In this document: positions 42,086-51,495 of the stretch, piece by piece
Layout: the number at the start of each line of letters is the position of its first letter
How positions within the stretch are numbered: the first letter of the stretch is position 1
Made by a program: the position numbers and the translations under genes
Notes under the pieces: generated by a model
Databases searched by the model: none
What the model saw: the letters and a program-made list of their open reading frames with translations, nothing else
What the model was told of the DNA's origin: nothing
From: Aidingimonas halophila
GTDB lineage: Bacteria > Pseudomonadota > Gammaproteobacteria > Pseudomonadales > Halomonadaceae
Direction of reading: 5' to 3'
Assembly: GCF_900106955.1 (NCBI RefSeq)
Contig: NZ_FNNI01000006.1
Coordinates: forward strand, 62,001-126,000
Length of the DNA stretch: 64,000 nt

Positions 42086-42565
42086 TCAGGATACGCTGTT
42101 GCTTGAGTGGAGATGGTCCCTGCCCAGTTGGTCAAGGCGCATTACGCCCAGCAGCGCCATGTTACGTGCCACTTCGTCTGACATGAGACGAATGGCATGC
42201 GATACACCCGCTTCGCCGGCATAGGCTGCGACGTAGTTGAATGGTCTGCCGATAAAGACGAACCGTGCTCCCAGAGCCAGGGCCTTGAGCACGTCCGTGT
42301 TTCTCCGAAAGCCACTATCAACCATCACCGGCAGGTCCCCGACGGCATCCACGACAGCCGGCAACGCCCGCAGCATGGCGACGGTACTGTTCAACCGGCG
42401 TCCGCCATGGTTAGAGACAATGATGCCGTCAGCCCCTGCATCACGGGCTTTGATCGCATCATCGGGATGCAGGATCCCCTTGACGACTAGCCGTCCTGGC
42501 CACACTTCCCTCACCCGCTGCAGGTAACGCCAGTTAAGGTGCAAGTCCTGTGATGAATCGATAGG
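42086..42565 (-). pseudogene. FMN-dependent alpha-hydroxy acid dehydrogenase, C-terminal fragment
   Basis: Encodes only the last ~155 residues of an L-lactate/mandelate dehydrogenase: LVVKGILHPDDAIKARDAGA, IIVSNHGGRRLN with the catalytic His and Arg, VMVDSGFRRNTDVLKALALG and FIGRPFNYVAAYAGEAG. About 230 N-terminal residues of the TIM barrel, including half of the FMN site, are missing. The fragment begins immediately after the stop codon of the 2-hydroxyacid dehydrogenase gene upstream, so a deletion joined the two. Probably non-functional. Confidence 0.85.
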
Positions 42566-43534
42566 TCAAGCATTGCCGTTGACACTATTGGGCGGTCTCT
42601 CCCCTCGCAAGGCATGAAGCAGGTTATCCACGGCACACTGCGCCATCGCGGCGCGGGTCTCATGCGTGGCGGAGCCAATGTGCGGCAGCGCCACGACCTG
42701 TGGTAGTTGCAGCAGCGGCGAGTCCGCCGCCAGCGGTTCTCGTTCATACACGTCGAGCCCAGCCCCAGCGATCCAGCCCTCCTGCAACGCCTGGATCAAG
42801 GCGCCTTCCTCGACAACCGGACCGCGGGCAATATTGATCAGAATCGCCGAACGCTGCATACGCCGAAAGGCGTCGCGGCCGATCAGATGACGCGTCTCAT
42901 TGGTCAACGGTACCGTCACGCATACGAAGTCAGAGCACTCCAACAGTTCATTGAGCGAACAGTGCTGCGCGCCCAGCTCGGCTTCCAAGTGAGGCTTCGG
43001 CGAGGCATTGCTGTAGACGACCGACATGCCGAACCCCAGCGCGCCACGTCGCGCCACCGCCGCACCGATCCGTCCCATACCGATCAGTCCGAGTGTCTTG
43101 CCGTGGACATCGCGCCCAAAGTGCGGTTCGTCGATATGCATCTGCCAGTGCCCCTGGCGGACGAACCGGTCGAGTTCCGGTACGCGTCGGGCCGCGGCCA
43201 TGATCAGCGCGAAGCCGGTGTCGGCGGTGGTCTCGGTCAGCACGTCTGGCGTATTGCATAGCAGAATCCCGCGGCGGGTCATCTCTTCAACCGGAAAATT
43301 ATCGTAGCCGACCGAGATCGTAGCGATTACTTCCAGGTTCGGTGCATCGTCAAGCATTTGAGGCGTAACCATGAGCTTGCCCCCGATCAGACCATGGGCC
43401 TCGTATAGTGCCTCGCGAAAGCGCGCAGCATTTCCCGCATCGAGATCAGGGAAATGGTCGACGTAAAACTCCCGCTTGAGTTGTTCGAGATGTGCTGCAT
43501 GCAGGCGCCTTACCGCCACGACCCGCTTTCGCAT
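42566..43534 (-). CDS. D-2-hydroxyacid dehydrogenase (glyoxylate/2-ketogluconate reductase-like)
   Basis: A 322-residue NAD(P)-dependent enzyme. The nucleotide loop is LGLIGMGRIGAAVARRGALG (near residue 150); catalytic residues are Arg in INIARGPVVEEGAL (near 235), Glu in DVYEREPL (near 265) and His in ALPHIGSATHE (near 284). It reduces 2-keto acids such as glyoxylate, hydroxypyruvate or 2-ketogluconate. Within the sugar-acid cluster it could interconvert a keto acid intermediate. It lies 33 bp downstream of the DapA-family gene on the same strand. Confidence 0.9.
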   Translation of the reverse strand: MRKRVVAVRRLHAAHLEQLKREFYVDHFPDLDAGNAARFREALYEAHGLIGGKLMVTPQMLDDAPNLEVIATISVGYDNFPVEEMTRRGILLCNTPDVLTETTADTGFALIMAAARRVPELDRFVRQGHWQMHIDEPHFGRDVHGKTLGLIGMGRIGAAVARRGALGFGMSVVYSNASPKPHLEAELGAQHCSLNELLECSDFVCVTVPLTNETRHLIGRDAFRRMQRSAILINIARGPVVEEGALIQALQEGWIAGAGLDVYEREPLAADSPLLQLPQVVALPHIGSATHETRAAMAQCAVDNLLHALRGERPPNSVNGNA

Positions 43535-43567
43535 AGAGCCTCCTTCCTTCTCAAACGACCACCAGGC

Positions 43568-44500
43568 TCATGCTATCGGAAAGCCTACACGTCCCGGCAT
43601 GGCGAAGCCTCGGGTATCGAGGGCACTCTTGAGTGCTTGACACTGCGTGTCATCAAGCTCAACCAGCGGGGGACGCACGCGACGCCACTGGGCATCCTCA
43701 CTGTACTGGGCCGTTGCCGCCTTGAGTGCGGGTATCATCGGGAAACGCTCGAATTCGCGACGCAGGCCAGACAGTGCCGCCTGTCGGGACTCGGCATCAT
43801 CCTCGTGCCAGGTACGTGCGAGGGCGGCGATCGGCCCGGGATTGACATTGGCTGTGGCGCTTATGCATCCTGCCCCACCGGCACACAAGGTATCGAGCAG
43901 GAAGTGCTCGCTGCCGGCATAGATGTCGATCTCCCCACCAAATGCGCGAATCATCGCCAGGGTATTGTCCCAATCTCCCGAACTGTCCTTGATCCCGGCG
44001 ATAGTGCCGGGGTAAGCCTTGAGCAAACGCTCGACGAGCCCTAGTGTCAGTGGTACCTGCGACACCGGCGGGATGTGGTAAAGAAAGACCTTCAGTGACG
44101 ATGTCGCCACCTGCTCGATGACCGCCGAGAAATAACGGAATAGCCCCTCATCAGAGACTCCCTTGTAATAAAATGGCGGCAGCATCAACACCCCGGCACA
44201 GCCATTGTCGACGGCGTGGCGAGTGAGTTCCACCGTATCGCCGATAGCGCAGTTGCCGGTGCCTGGCATGAGGCGTTCACCGGGGATGCCAGCTTCGGCG
44301 AGAGCATCGATGAGCTGACGCTTCTCGGCTAGTGTCATCGAGTTGGCTTCAGAGTTGGTTCCGAAAATGGCCAGGTCGACATCGTTTTCGAGTAACCAGC
44401 GACAGTGCGTGACGAAACGCTGCGAATCCACCGACAGATCGTCCGCAAATGGTGTGATCACGGGTGACCATACGCGACCAGTATGGAGAGACTGATTCAT
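43568..44500 (-). CDS. DapA-family (dihydrodipicolinate synthase/N-acetylneuraminate lyase superfamily) aldolase or dehydratase
   Basis: A 310-residue TIM-barrel enzyme. FGTNSEANSMTLAEK (phosphate/carboxylate loop, near residue 45), FLYHIPPVSQ with the catalytic Tyr (near 138) and AGIKDSSGDW with the Schiff-base Lys (near 165) are present. The loop reads GTNSEANS rather than GTTGE, which argues against DapA itself and for a sugar-acid member such as a 2-keto-3-deoxy-acid aldolase or KdgD-type dehydratase. I use the ATG at 44500; the frame continues upstream without a ribosome site. It is 22 bp after the dehydratase gene. Confidence 0.88.
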   Translation of the reverse strand: MNQSLHTGRVWSPVITPFADDLSVDSQRFVTHCRWLLENDVDLAIFGTNSEANSMTLAEKRQLIDALAEAGIPGERLMPGTGNCAIGDTVELTRHAVDNGCAGVLMLPPFYYKGVSDEGLFRYFSAVIEQVATSSLKVFLYHIPPVSQVPLTLGLVERLLKAYPGTIAGIKDSSGDWDNTLAMIRAFGGEIDIYAGSEHFLLDTLCAGGAGCISATANVNPGPIAALARTWHEDDAESRQAALSGLRREFERFPMIPALKAATAQYSEDAQWRRVRPPLVELDDTQCQALKSALDTRGFAMPGRVGFPIA

Positions 44501-44522
44501 GGTGTCCTCGGGTTGATGATAG

Positions 44523-45644
44523 TTATTGCCAGTCGTCGATCGCGTAGCGAGCGAGCGCCTCGGTATCAAAGTCGAAGCCTAGTCCTGGCGTGGTCGGTAG
44601 CGACAGATTCCCATCAGCGAACTCGAGCTGGGTGTCGATCAGACGACGGAAATTCAGGACCTGGTCATCGGCGAAGAACTCGACGAAGGGCGCATTGGGA
44701 GCCGCTGCCACCAAATGCACATGCAGATCATGAAACCAGTGCGGATACACCTCGACACCATAACTGGCGGCGGTGGCAGTAATTCGACGAAACTCGGTGA
44801 TTCCGCCACACACCGCGGCATCGGTCTGCAAGATCATCGCCGCTTCCTTGTCCAGCAGCTCCTTGAAGCGCCAGCGTCCGGCTTCGATCTCTCCAGTGGC
44901 CACCGGCACCGGGGTCCGCTCGGCCAGACGGCGGTGATTGTCGATATCATCGGGACTGAACGGTTCCTCGATCCAGTAGGGGTCGTAGGGCTCAGCCATG
45001 CGCATGAAAGCCAGTGCCGACGGTAGGTCGCGCCAAGCGTTGTTGGCATCCATCATTACCAAGACGTCCGGCCCCACAGCCTCACGGACGGCTGCTAGGC
45101 GGGCTTCTTCATCGGCCAAACGCTCACGCCCCACCTTCAACTTTACTGCCTTGAAGCCTTGGTCTACATAGCTACGCATTTCATCCGCTAAGTGCTGCGG
45201 CGTCTTGCCTTCCAAGTAATAACCACCACTGGCGTAGGCTGGGACACTTTCCGTCTCGTTGGCCCCGAGCAACTTGTAGAGCGGCAGTTCGGCCGCACGG
45301 GCGTTACGATCCCAAAGCGCTGTATCGACAATGCTGATGGCACGCATCACCGAGCCGGTACGCCCATGCAGCAGCGCCTCCTGGTACATCTCGCGCCATA
45401 GCCCCTCCACGCGGTGGGTGTCCTGTCCCAGCAACACGGGCTTGAGCAACTCACGTACCGCCAACGTAACCAGTTGACCGGCATTGCTACCGCCATAGCA
45501 GAAGCCGATGCCGACGTGACCGTCGTCACCGGTTACTTCCACCAAGGCATAATCGCGCTTGAGTACGCGGCGGTTGGAGAAGCTGGTAGGTTGGTCCAGC
45601 GGCACGCTGACTGTCCTGGCGCGCACATCAGTGATACGAGTCAT
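44523..45644 (-). CDS. Mandelate racemase/muconate lactonising enzyme family protein, probable acid-sugar dehydratase
   Basis: A 373-residue enolase-superfamily enzyme. The general-base KxK motif is FKAVKLKVGRE (near residue 163). Metal ligands are Asp in MMDANNAW (near 194), Glu in WIEEPFSPDD (near 220) and Glu in TGEIEAGRW (near 247). A His in HWFHDLHVHL (near 295) may be the second base. Related enzymes dehydrate galactarate, talarate or aldonates to 2-keto-3-deoxy acids. The DapA-type aldolase and a TTT transporter beside it fit this pathway. The precise sugar acid is not determined. Confidence 0.87.
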   Translation of the reverse strand: MTRITDVRARTVSVPLDQPTSFSNRRVLKRDYALVEVTGDDGHVGIGFCYGGSNAGQLVTLAVRELLKPVLLGQDTHRVEGLWREMYQEALLHGRTGSVMRAISIVDTALWDRNARAAELPLYKLLGANETESVPAYASGGYYLEGKTPQHLADEMRSYVDQGFKAVKLKVGRERLADEEARLAAVREAVGPDVLVMMDANNAWRDLPSALAFMRMAEPYDPYWIEEPFSPDDIDNHRRLAERTPVPVATGEIEAGRWRFKELLDKEAAMILQTDAAVCGGITEFRRITATAASYGVEVYPHWFHDLHVHLVAAAPNAPFVEFFADDQVLNFRRLIDTQLEFADGNLSLPTTPGLGFDFDTEALARYAIDDWQ

Positions 45645-45668
45645 GGGATTCTCCTTAGTTCGTCTTGT

Positions 45669-47174
45669 CTATTGAGTGCGGATCATCTTGAACAGCGATT
45701 TGATCCAGCGGAAGAAAGGTGTGGCCTGCAAAAAAGACAGCAGAGCGATCAGAAGCAACACGGTGGCGATGGGGCTTTCGAGAAAGACCCAGAAGCTGTC
45801 TTGACCAATCAGCATCGACTGCTTGTAACTTTTCTCCATGACCGGACCAAGAATCAGTCCAATCACCATAGGCGCTGGTGAGATATCGGCCTTGACCATC
45901 CAGTAGCCGAAGGCGCCGAAAGCCAGCATCAACCCGACATCGAAGAAGCTGTTGTTGATCGCGAAGGAGCCGATGATGCACAGCGTAATGATGGCACAGG
46001 CCACGAACCCATCGGGTATGCGCGTCACGCCCACGCACAGTTTGGTAAACATCAACCCGACTACCAACAACGCAAAATTCGCCAGAATCACCGCCCAGAT
46101 AAGGGTAAAGGTAATCTCGCCATGGTCGGTGAGCAGATTAGGTCCAGGCAGGATGCCCTGAACCATCAAAGCGCCTAGCAGTATGGCGGTTGATGAACTG
46201 CCAGGAATGCCCAGCGCGATGGTCGGGATCAACGCCCCACCCACTACGGCGTTATTGGCCGCCTCCGGTGCCGCTACTCCGGCGATGTTGCCTTTGCCGA
46301 AACTCGCCTTGTCCTTGGAGAAGCGCTTGGCCTCGTTGTAAGCGAACCAACTCGCCGTATCACCGCCGGTTCCCGGAATTAACCCCGTGGCGATACCGAT
46401 GCAGCCAGAGCGCAGGATGTTGGGCATCAATCGTTTGAGTTCAGACACCTTCGGTACCAGGCGGTCCTTGATAGCGCTCGCCACCTTGCTCGGTGACCCG
46501 GTCTTTTCAATTAACAGCAGCGCCTGCGGCACAGAGAACAAACCGATCAAGGCGACAGTGAAGTCGATCCCGGAGAACAGGTTGATATTGCCGAATGCCA
46601 TGCGTGGCGTGCCGGTGGTGGTATCCATCCCTACGGTGCTGACAAGCAATCCCAGACCGCCGGAGAGTAAGCCTGGAACGACCGAGCCCTGCGACAGTGA
46701 GCCGATGATGGTCATGCCCAGCACAGCAATGGCGAAGAGTTCGACAGGGCCGAATTCGAGCACCATGACCCCGAGTAGCGGTGCTGCCGTGAGCAGTGCT
46801 ACACCACTCATCAGCCCACCGAAAAATGACGAGAACAGTGATATGCCCAGCGCTTTACCCGCTTGGCCCTGCTCAGACAACGGGTATCCGTCCATGACTG
46901 TGGCTGCAGCAGCGGGGGTACCCGGCGTGCGCAACAGGATGGCGGCGATGGAACCGGCATAAGACGCCCCGACGTATAGCGCCGCCAACATGCTGAGACC
47001 AGTAGCCGGCTCAAGAGTAAAGGTCAGCGGCAACAGCAGCGCCAAGGCCATGGTGGCGGAAAGCCCTGGCATCGCGCCTACAAACAGCCCGAGCAAGGTA
47101 CCGAGCAAAACCAGTGAGATGTTCGTGAGTGAGAGGACATTGGTCAGCCCACCCAAAATCAGTGCCAAGTCCAT
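45669..47174 (-). CDS. tctA: Tripartite tricarboxylate transporter large permease, TctA family (system 1)
   Basis: A 501-residue membrane protein with about 12 helices. It carries the TctA glycine-proline motifs GAMPGLSATMALALLLPLTF (near residue 32) and TGLIPGTGGDTASWFAYNEA (near 265), and the region AAPEAANNAVVGGALIPTIA (near 300). It forms the main channel of a TTT system together with the TctB and TctC encoded upstream. It is 24 bp from the dehydratase gene on the same strand, so transport and catabolism share a transcript. The substrate is probably a sugar acid. Confidence 0.94.
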   Translation of the reverse strand: MDLALILGGLTNVLSLTNISLVLLGTLLGLFVGAMPGLSATMALALLLPLTFTLEPATGLSMLAALYVGASYAGSIAAILLRTPGTPAAAATVMDGYPLSEQGQAGKALGISLFSSFFGGLMSGVALLTAAPLLGVMVLEFGPVELFAIAVLGMTIIGSLSQGSVVPGLLSGGLGLLVSTVGMDTTTGTPRMAFGNINLFSGIDFTVALIGLFSVPQALLLIEKTGSPSKVASAIKDRLVPKVSELKRLMPNILRSGCIGIATGLIPGTGGDTASWFAYNEAKRFSKDKASFGKGNIAGVAAPEAANNAVVGGALIPTIALGIPGSSSTAILLGALMVQGILPGPNLLTDHGEITFTLIWAVILANFALLVVGLMFTKLCVGVTRIPDGFVACAIITLCIIGSFAINNSFFDVGLMLAFGAFGYWMVKADISPAPMVIGLILGPVMEKSYKQSMLIGQDSFWVFLESPIATVLLLIALLSFLQATPFFRWIKSLFKMIRTQ

Positions 47175-47207
47175 TGAGAGTCTCCCGATCGGACCAGGAT
47201 CAATGTG

Positions 47208-47672
47208 CTATAGAAAGGTGGGAAATAGCGGAATGGGTAGCCTGAGGAACCCCAGGAACACCACGCCGACAACGGCCGTGAGCCCCCCGATGCCGATGAG
47301 CGCAAACCGGAGAGACACGGTTCGTACCGTCAAAAGGACAATGGACATGAACAGAACGGTAGACACGATGTAGCCGAGATATCGGATTGCGATCAGATAG
47401 GCCACGCTCAACAGGTAGACACTCGCCACGCGCCACATTCTATCGAATCTCGGTGTATAACCTTGGCTTTTGTCCTGCTCACCTCCCTGCTCCGTGACGG
47501 TCTTTTTCCTGGTCAGCTCGCCCAAGATGAGAAGCCCGGAAAGGATAGCGACCGCCACGGAATATATGATGGGCATTTGAGCCGCTTCGCCCGGATAGCC
47601 CAATGCGTTGATATAGAAAAATCCAGCGAGTATCAGGCCAAAAAATCCCATGACCAAGCGGCTCGTATTCAC
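47208..47672 (-). CDS. tctB: Tripartite tricarboxylate transporter small permease, TctB family (system 1)
   Basis: A 154-residue protein with four predicted helices (about residues 5-22, 36-52, 82-115 and 125-150), the usual TctB size and topology, with a cytoplasmic loop rich in Lys, Glu and Gln. Sequence conservation in this subunit is always low. Its call rests on size, topology and its position between tctC (37 bp upstream) and tctA (33 bp downstream). Confidence 0.88.
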   Translation of the reverse strand: MNTSRLVMGFFGLILAGFFYINALGYPGEAAQMPIIYSVAVAILSGLLILGELTRKKTVTEQGGEQDKSQGYTPRFDRMWRVASVYLLSVAYLIAIRYLGYIVSTVLFMSIVLLTVRTVSLRFALIGIGGLTAVVGVVFLGFLRLPIPLFPTFL

Positions 47673-47709
47673 ATTAACCTCCTATGGATAATGAAGCCCA
47701 ATCAAGGTA

Positions 47710-48672
47710 TCAGGCGTCGTCCTCGACCTCTTCCCAGATATCCTGATACTCGGATTCCATATCAGTAATCATCTGTTCGTAATCCTCTCCGGTCACAATA
47801 TCGATATTGAACGCGCTGTCCTCCGCTTTCTGCAGGAATTCCTCATGTTCGGCTAGCTCCTCGAACGCCTCTATGAGGTCCTGACGTGCTTCATCAGGGA
47901 TATCGGCAGGTGCACTATACCCGCGTGATGACCCAGCTACGACGTCGATATCCTTCTCCTTCAACGTGGGCACATCCGGGAGCATATCGAGACGTTCTTC
48001 GGCTAATACCGCTAAGGGCTTCAGGTCACCGGACTGGATCTGACTATAGACAATGCCGACGTTATTGAAGCTGGCATCAATCTTGCCCCCCATAGCTGCA
48101 GTGGCGGAAGGACCATCCCCTTCGAAGGGAACCTTCTCGAATTTCAAGCCGGATGCTCGCTCGACCATGATGGTCGAGAAATAGTCATCCCCGCCCACAC
48201 CAGAGTTACCAATGGTCACCGTGCCCGGTGATTCTTCAGCAGCTTCGAAGAGATCCTCAACGGTATCGTACGGACTATCCTCACCAACCACGATAACCCC
48301 CGGATCGGTGATCACATTGGCGATAGGCGTCAGTTCATCGACGTTGTACTGCATTTCTTCGTTGATGATGTAATTAGTCATCAACATTGGAGTATTGGTG
48401 ATGCTGATCACAGTACCATCGTTCGGACTCTGCTTGGCCAAGCGGGTCCATGCAATACCACCGGTAGCACCGGGAATGTACTCATTGACGAAATCGACAT
48501 CGAGAATGTCGCTCAAATAAGGCTGGGCCAATTGCGCCAACGCATCACTTCCGCCTCCAGCCTTGAAACCCTGCAATACCGTGATTTCATCGCTAGCCGA
48601 ATACTCGCCATGTGCGGTAATCGGCAGGGCCATTGCAGTCATGATAGTGGCGGTCAATAGCTTTATTTTCAT
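47710..48672 (-). CDS. tctC: Tripartite tricarboxylate transporter substrate-binding protein, TctC/Bug family (system 1)
   Basis: A 320-residue periplasmic receptor with a signal peptide (MKIKLLTATIMTAMALPITA, cleavage after AHG or nearby). The Bug family motifs are visible: ITVLQGFKAGGGSDALAQLA, VNEYIPGATGGIAWTRLAK and VTIGNSGVGGDDYFST. The protein is strongly acidic, as expected for a halophile's periplasmic protein. It is the first gene of the leftward operon tctC-tctB-tctA-dehydratase-aldolase-dehydrogenase and is divergent from the IlvD/Edd gene, with 143 bp between. Confidence 0.92.
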   Translation of the reverse strand: MKIKLLTATIMTAMALPITAHGEYSASDEITVLQGFKAGGGSDALAQLAQPYLSDILDVDFVNEYIPGATGGIAWTRLAKQSPNDGTVISITNTPMLMTNYIINEEMQYNVDELTPIANVITDPGVIVVGEDSPYDTVEDLFEAAEESPGTVTIGNSGVGGDDYFSTIMVERASGLKFEKVPFEGDGPSATAAMGGKIDASFNNVGIVYSQIQSGDLKPLAVLAEERLDMLPDVPTLKEKDIDVVAGSSRGYSAPADIPDEARQDLIEAFEELAEHEEFLQKAEDSAFNIDIVTGEDYEQMITDMESEYQDIWEEVEDDA

Positions 48673-48741
48673 TGCGTGAACTCCAAGTGGATTTTTATTT
48701 GTTGCGTGCCATCGAAACGTAGTACTCTATTAATCATATTG

Positions 48742-48757
48742 TCAATAATATTATTGA
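48742..48757. promoter_or_regulatory. 16-bp palindrome in the divergent tctC / ilvD-edd promoter region
   Basis: TCAATAATATTATTGA is a perfect 16-bp inverted repeat midway between the two divergent genes, in an AT-rich tract unlike the flanking genes. GntR/FCD regulators bind short palindromes in such positions, and one is encoded downstream of the dehydratase (50654-51343). It would allow coordinate control of both operons. Confidence 0.5.
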
Positions 48758-48815
48758 TATGTAGACAAAGGTCTAAGAACCTGCAACGACGGCGATCCAC
48801 GAAAGGAGGCAGTCC

Positions 48816-50546
48816 ATGAGCAAGAAGCATCATAAGAGCGGTATGGCGACACGTCTGACCAACTATGGCGATGAAGGATTTTCGCTTTTCCTCCGCAAGG
48901 CCTTTATCAAGGGGATGGGGTATACAGACGATGCCCTCTCACGGCCTGTGATCGGGATTGCCAATACCTTCAGTGGATACAACGCCTGTCATGGCAACGT
49001 CGATGCGCTAGTAGAGAGTGTTAAGCGCGGCGTGATGCTGGCAGGCGGATTGCCGATTGACTTCCCTACTATTTCGCTGCATGAGTCCTTCTCCCACCCG
49101 ACCAGCATGTATTTGCGGAATCTCATGGCGCTGGACACCGAAGAAATGATCCGAGCCCAGCCAATGGATGCGGTAGTGCTGATTGGTGGTTGCGATAAAA
49201 CCGTGCCCGCCCAGCTGATGGCCGCCGCCAGTGCCGGGACGCCCGCCATCCAACTGGTCACCGGCCCGATGCTCAGCGGCTCTCATCGTGGCACACGAGT
49301 CGGCGCCTGCACCGATTGTCGTCGCTACTGGGCGGCGTATCGCGGTGAAGAGATCGACGACCAGGAAATCGTCGAGGTCAATGACAAGTTGGTGCCCACT
49401 GTGGGTACCTGTTCGGTGATGGGTACGGCCAGCACCATGGCCTGTCTTGCCGAAGCCATGGGCATGATGCTGCCCGGCAGTGCTACCGCACCGGCGGTCT
49501 ATGCCGACCGCCGTCGCATCGCCGAACAGACGGGCGGCGAAGCCGTACGCATCGCCGGAGCGCGTATCGCGCCGTCCGATATCATGACCGAAGCCGCTTT
49601 CGAAAATGCCTTGCGCGTGCTACTAGCCATCGGCGGTTCCACCAACGCGCTGATTCACCTCACTGCCATCGCCGGTCGTCTGGGAATCGATGTGGATCTC
49701 GAGGCCTTCGACCGCATGAGCAACGAGACACCGGTTCTGGTCGACCTCAAACCTTCCGGCGAGCATTACATGGAGCATCTCCACCAGGCAGGCGGGCTGG
49801 CAGCGGTGTTGCATGAACTGCGCCCGTTACTCAATCTCGATACCCCGACCATCAACGGTCGGACCCTCGGCGATAATCTCGATACCTCGGTGCGCATCAT
49901 CAATCAGCAGGTGGTTCGTCCCAGCACCGACCCGATCTACGCCCAGGGTGGGATGGCTGTATTGAACGGTAACCTCGCACCACACGGCGCTATCATCAAA
50001 CAGTCCGCAGCCTCGCGAGATTTGATGAGGCACAGTGGCCGTGCCGTGGTGTTCGCCTCGATGGAAGACTTGGCAAAACGCATCGACGACCCGAATCTAG
50101 ATGTCAATGCCGAGGACATACTGGTGCTGCAGAACATTGGTCCCAAGGGAGCACCGGGGATGCCCGAGGCAGGCTACATCCCGATTCCCAAGAAGCTCGC
50201 CTCGCAAGGTGTGAAGGACATGGTCCGTATCTCCGATGGCCGCATGAGCGGTACTGCCGCTGGCACTATCGTGCTGCATGTCTCACCTGAAGCCGCCGAC
50301 GGTGGACCATTGGCCTTGGTCAGGACCGGCGACATCATTCGCCTCGACGTCACCGATCGGCGGTTGGAGCTCGACGTCGACGACGAGGAACTGGCACGGC
50401 GCCGGGAACAGTTGCCGCCATCTCCCTCCACCACAGGGCAGAGTGGCTATCGAAAGCTGTTCATGGAACAAATACTTCAAGCAGAGGAAGGCTGCGATTT
50501 CCGTTATTGCCGACAAGCGCCGACGCGCCGGGTGCCGCGGCGTTGA
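48816..50546 (+). CDS. IlvD/Edd-family dehydratase, probable sugar-acid (aldonate) dehydratase
   Basis: A 576-residue iron-sulfur dehydratase. The cluster cysteines are in SGYNACHGNVD (near residue 60), LIGGCDKTVPAQ (near 128) and VGTCSVMGTASTMACLAEAM (near 200). ISDGRMSGTAAGTIVLHVSP near 475 closes the active site. Its sequence pattern is closer to L-arabinonate/D-xylonate dehydratases than to the valine-pathway enzyme, and the context (TTT transporter, DapA-type and enolase-type enzymes) agrees. AGGAGG precedes the ATG. It would give a 2-keto-3-deoxy acid. Confidence 0.88.
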   Translation: MSKKHHKSGMATRLTNYGDEGFSLFLRKAFIKGMGYTDDALSRPVIGIANTFSGYNACHGNVDALVESVKRGVMLAGGLPIDFPTISLHESFSHPTSMYLRNLMALDTEEMIRAQPMDAVVLIGGCDKTVPAQLMAAASAGTPAIQLVTGPMLSGSHRGTRVGACTDCRRYWAAYRGEEIDDQEIVEVNDKLVPTVGTCSVMGTASTMACLAEAMGMMLPGSATAPAVYADRRRIAEQTGGEAVRIAGARIAPSDIMTEAAFENALRVLLAIGGSTNALIHLTAIAGRLGIDVDLEAFDRMSNETPVLVDLKPSGEHYMEHLHQAGGLAAVLHELRPLLNLDTPTINGRTLGDNLDTSVRIINQQVVRPSTDPIYAQGGMAVLNGNLAPHGAIIKQSAASRDLMRHSGRAVVFASMEDLAKRIDDPNLDVNAEDILVLQNIGPKGAPGMPEAGYIPIPKKLASQGVKDMVRISDGRMSGTAAGTIVLHVSPEAADGGPLALVRTGDIIRLDVTDRRLELDVDDEELARRREQLPPSPSTTGQSGYRKLFMEQILQAEEGCDFRYCRQAPTRRVPRR

Positions 50547-50653
50547 TACAGTTCGGTGCAACCCCTGATACCATGGCAGGAATTGATCAGTGAGCCGGGA
50601 AACCCCATACTCCGGTCGATTCCAGCACTGCAACCTGGTCAGGATACATTCAC

Positions 50654-51343
50654 ATGGCAAAGCCTCAACGCAACGAACCTATCGTTTCCATGGAACCACT
50701 CGGCGTCGAGGAGATCGTCGCCGCTGTGGAAGAGGACATCGTTCTCGGGAGACTCAACCCTCGTGAGCGCCTGGTGGAAGAAGACCTGATGGAACGCTTC
50801 AACGGCAAACGCCACATCGTGCGACAGGCGCTTTTCCAGCTTGAGACCATCGGGCTCGTCGAACGCATCAAGAATCGCGGCGCCTTCGTCAAGGTCTATA
50901 CACCAGAGGAAGTGGAAGACCTCTATGCCATGCGTGAACTGCTCGAGGTCGCTGGTATCGAAGCCCTGCCCTTGCCGGCTCCCAAGGGGCTACTCGAGAA
51001 ATTACGAGACATTCAGCGTCAACATACCGCAGCAGTGGAACAGTTGGATATGCGCAGCATCTTCCGCCTGAACATTGCCTTCCATCAGGTACTGTTCGCG
51101 GCTAGCGGTAATGCCTACCTGTCTGAAACTATCAATGAATTCGCTCAGAAGACACATGCGATCCGTTTTGCTGCAATCACTGACCTTGAAAGCCTGAAAA
51201 AAGCAAGGGACGAGCATATTGCTATGATCGAAGCGATAGAGCAGCAGGACCGTCAGCGGCTTCGTGAACTTTGCCGTCAGCATATCCAACCGTCGAAAGA
51301 GAGCTATATCAAGATGTATAAATTGCGTCTAGGACATAGCTGA
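50654..51343 (+). CDS. GntR-family transcriptional regulator, FadR/FCD subfamily
   Basis: A 229-residue regulator with an N-terminal winged helix (EEDIVLGRLNPRERLVEEDL, then MERFNGKRHIVRQALFQLET) and an all-helical FCD effector domain (residues about 85-225) whose histidine-containing metal site is suggested by NIAFHQVLFAASGN and RDEHIAMIEAIEQQD. It follows the dehydratase gene by about 107 bp on the same strand and probably controls the sugar-acid operons, perhaps through the palindrome at 48742-48757. Confidence 0.9.
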   Translation: MAKPQRNEPIVSMEPLGVEEIVAAVEEDIVLGRLNPRERLVEEDLMERFNGKRHIVRQALFQLETIGLVERIKNRGAFVKVYTPEEVEDLYAMRELLEVAGIEALPLPAPKGLLEKLRDIQRQHTAAVEQLDMRSIFRLNIAFHQVLFAASGNAYLSETINEFAQKTHAIRFAAITDLESLKKARDEHIAMIEAIEQQDRQRLRELCRQHIQPSKESYIKMYKLRLGHS

Positions 51344-51495
51344 TATGCACAATCTCGTTGTGTGACGGTAAGTGCCAAGTGCAAGTGCGTGAGGCAATGC
51401 ACAGTTCAGTTCGAGCAACAGTATGTGGCCGGAAATGCCCAGCCGGGCACGACTCAGCTCAAGAAGATAGGGGCTGGAACGCGTACATGAATCCA

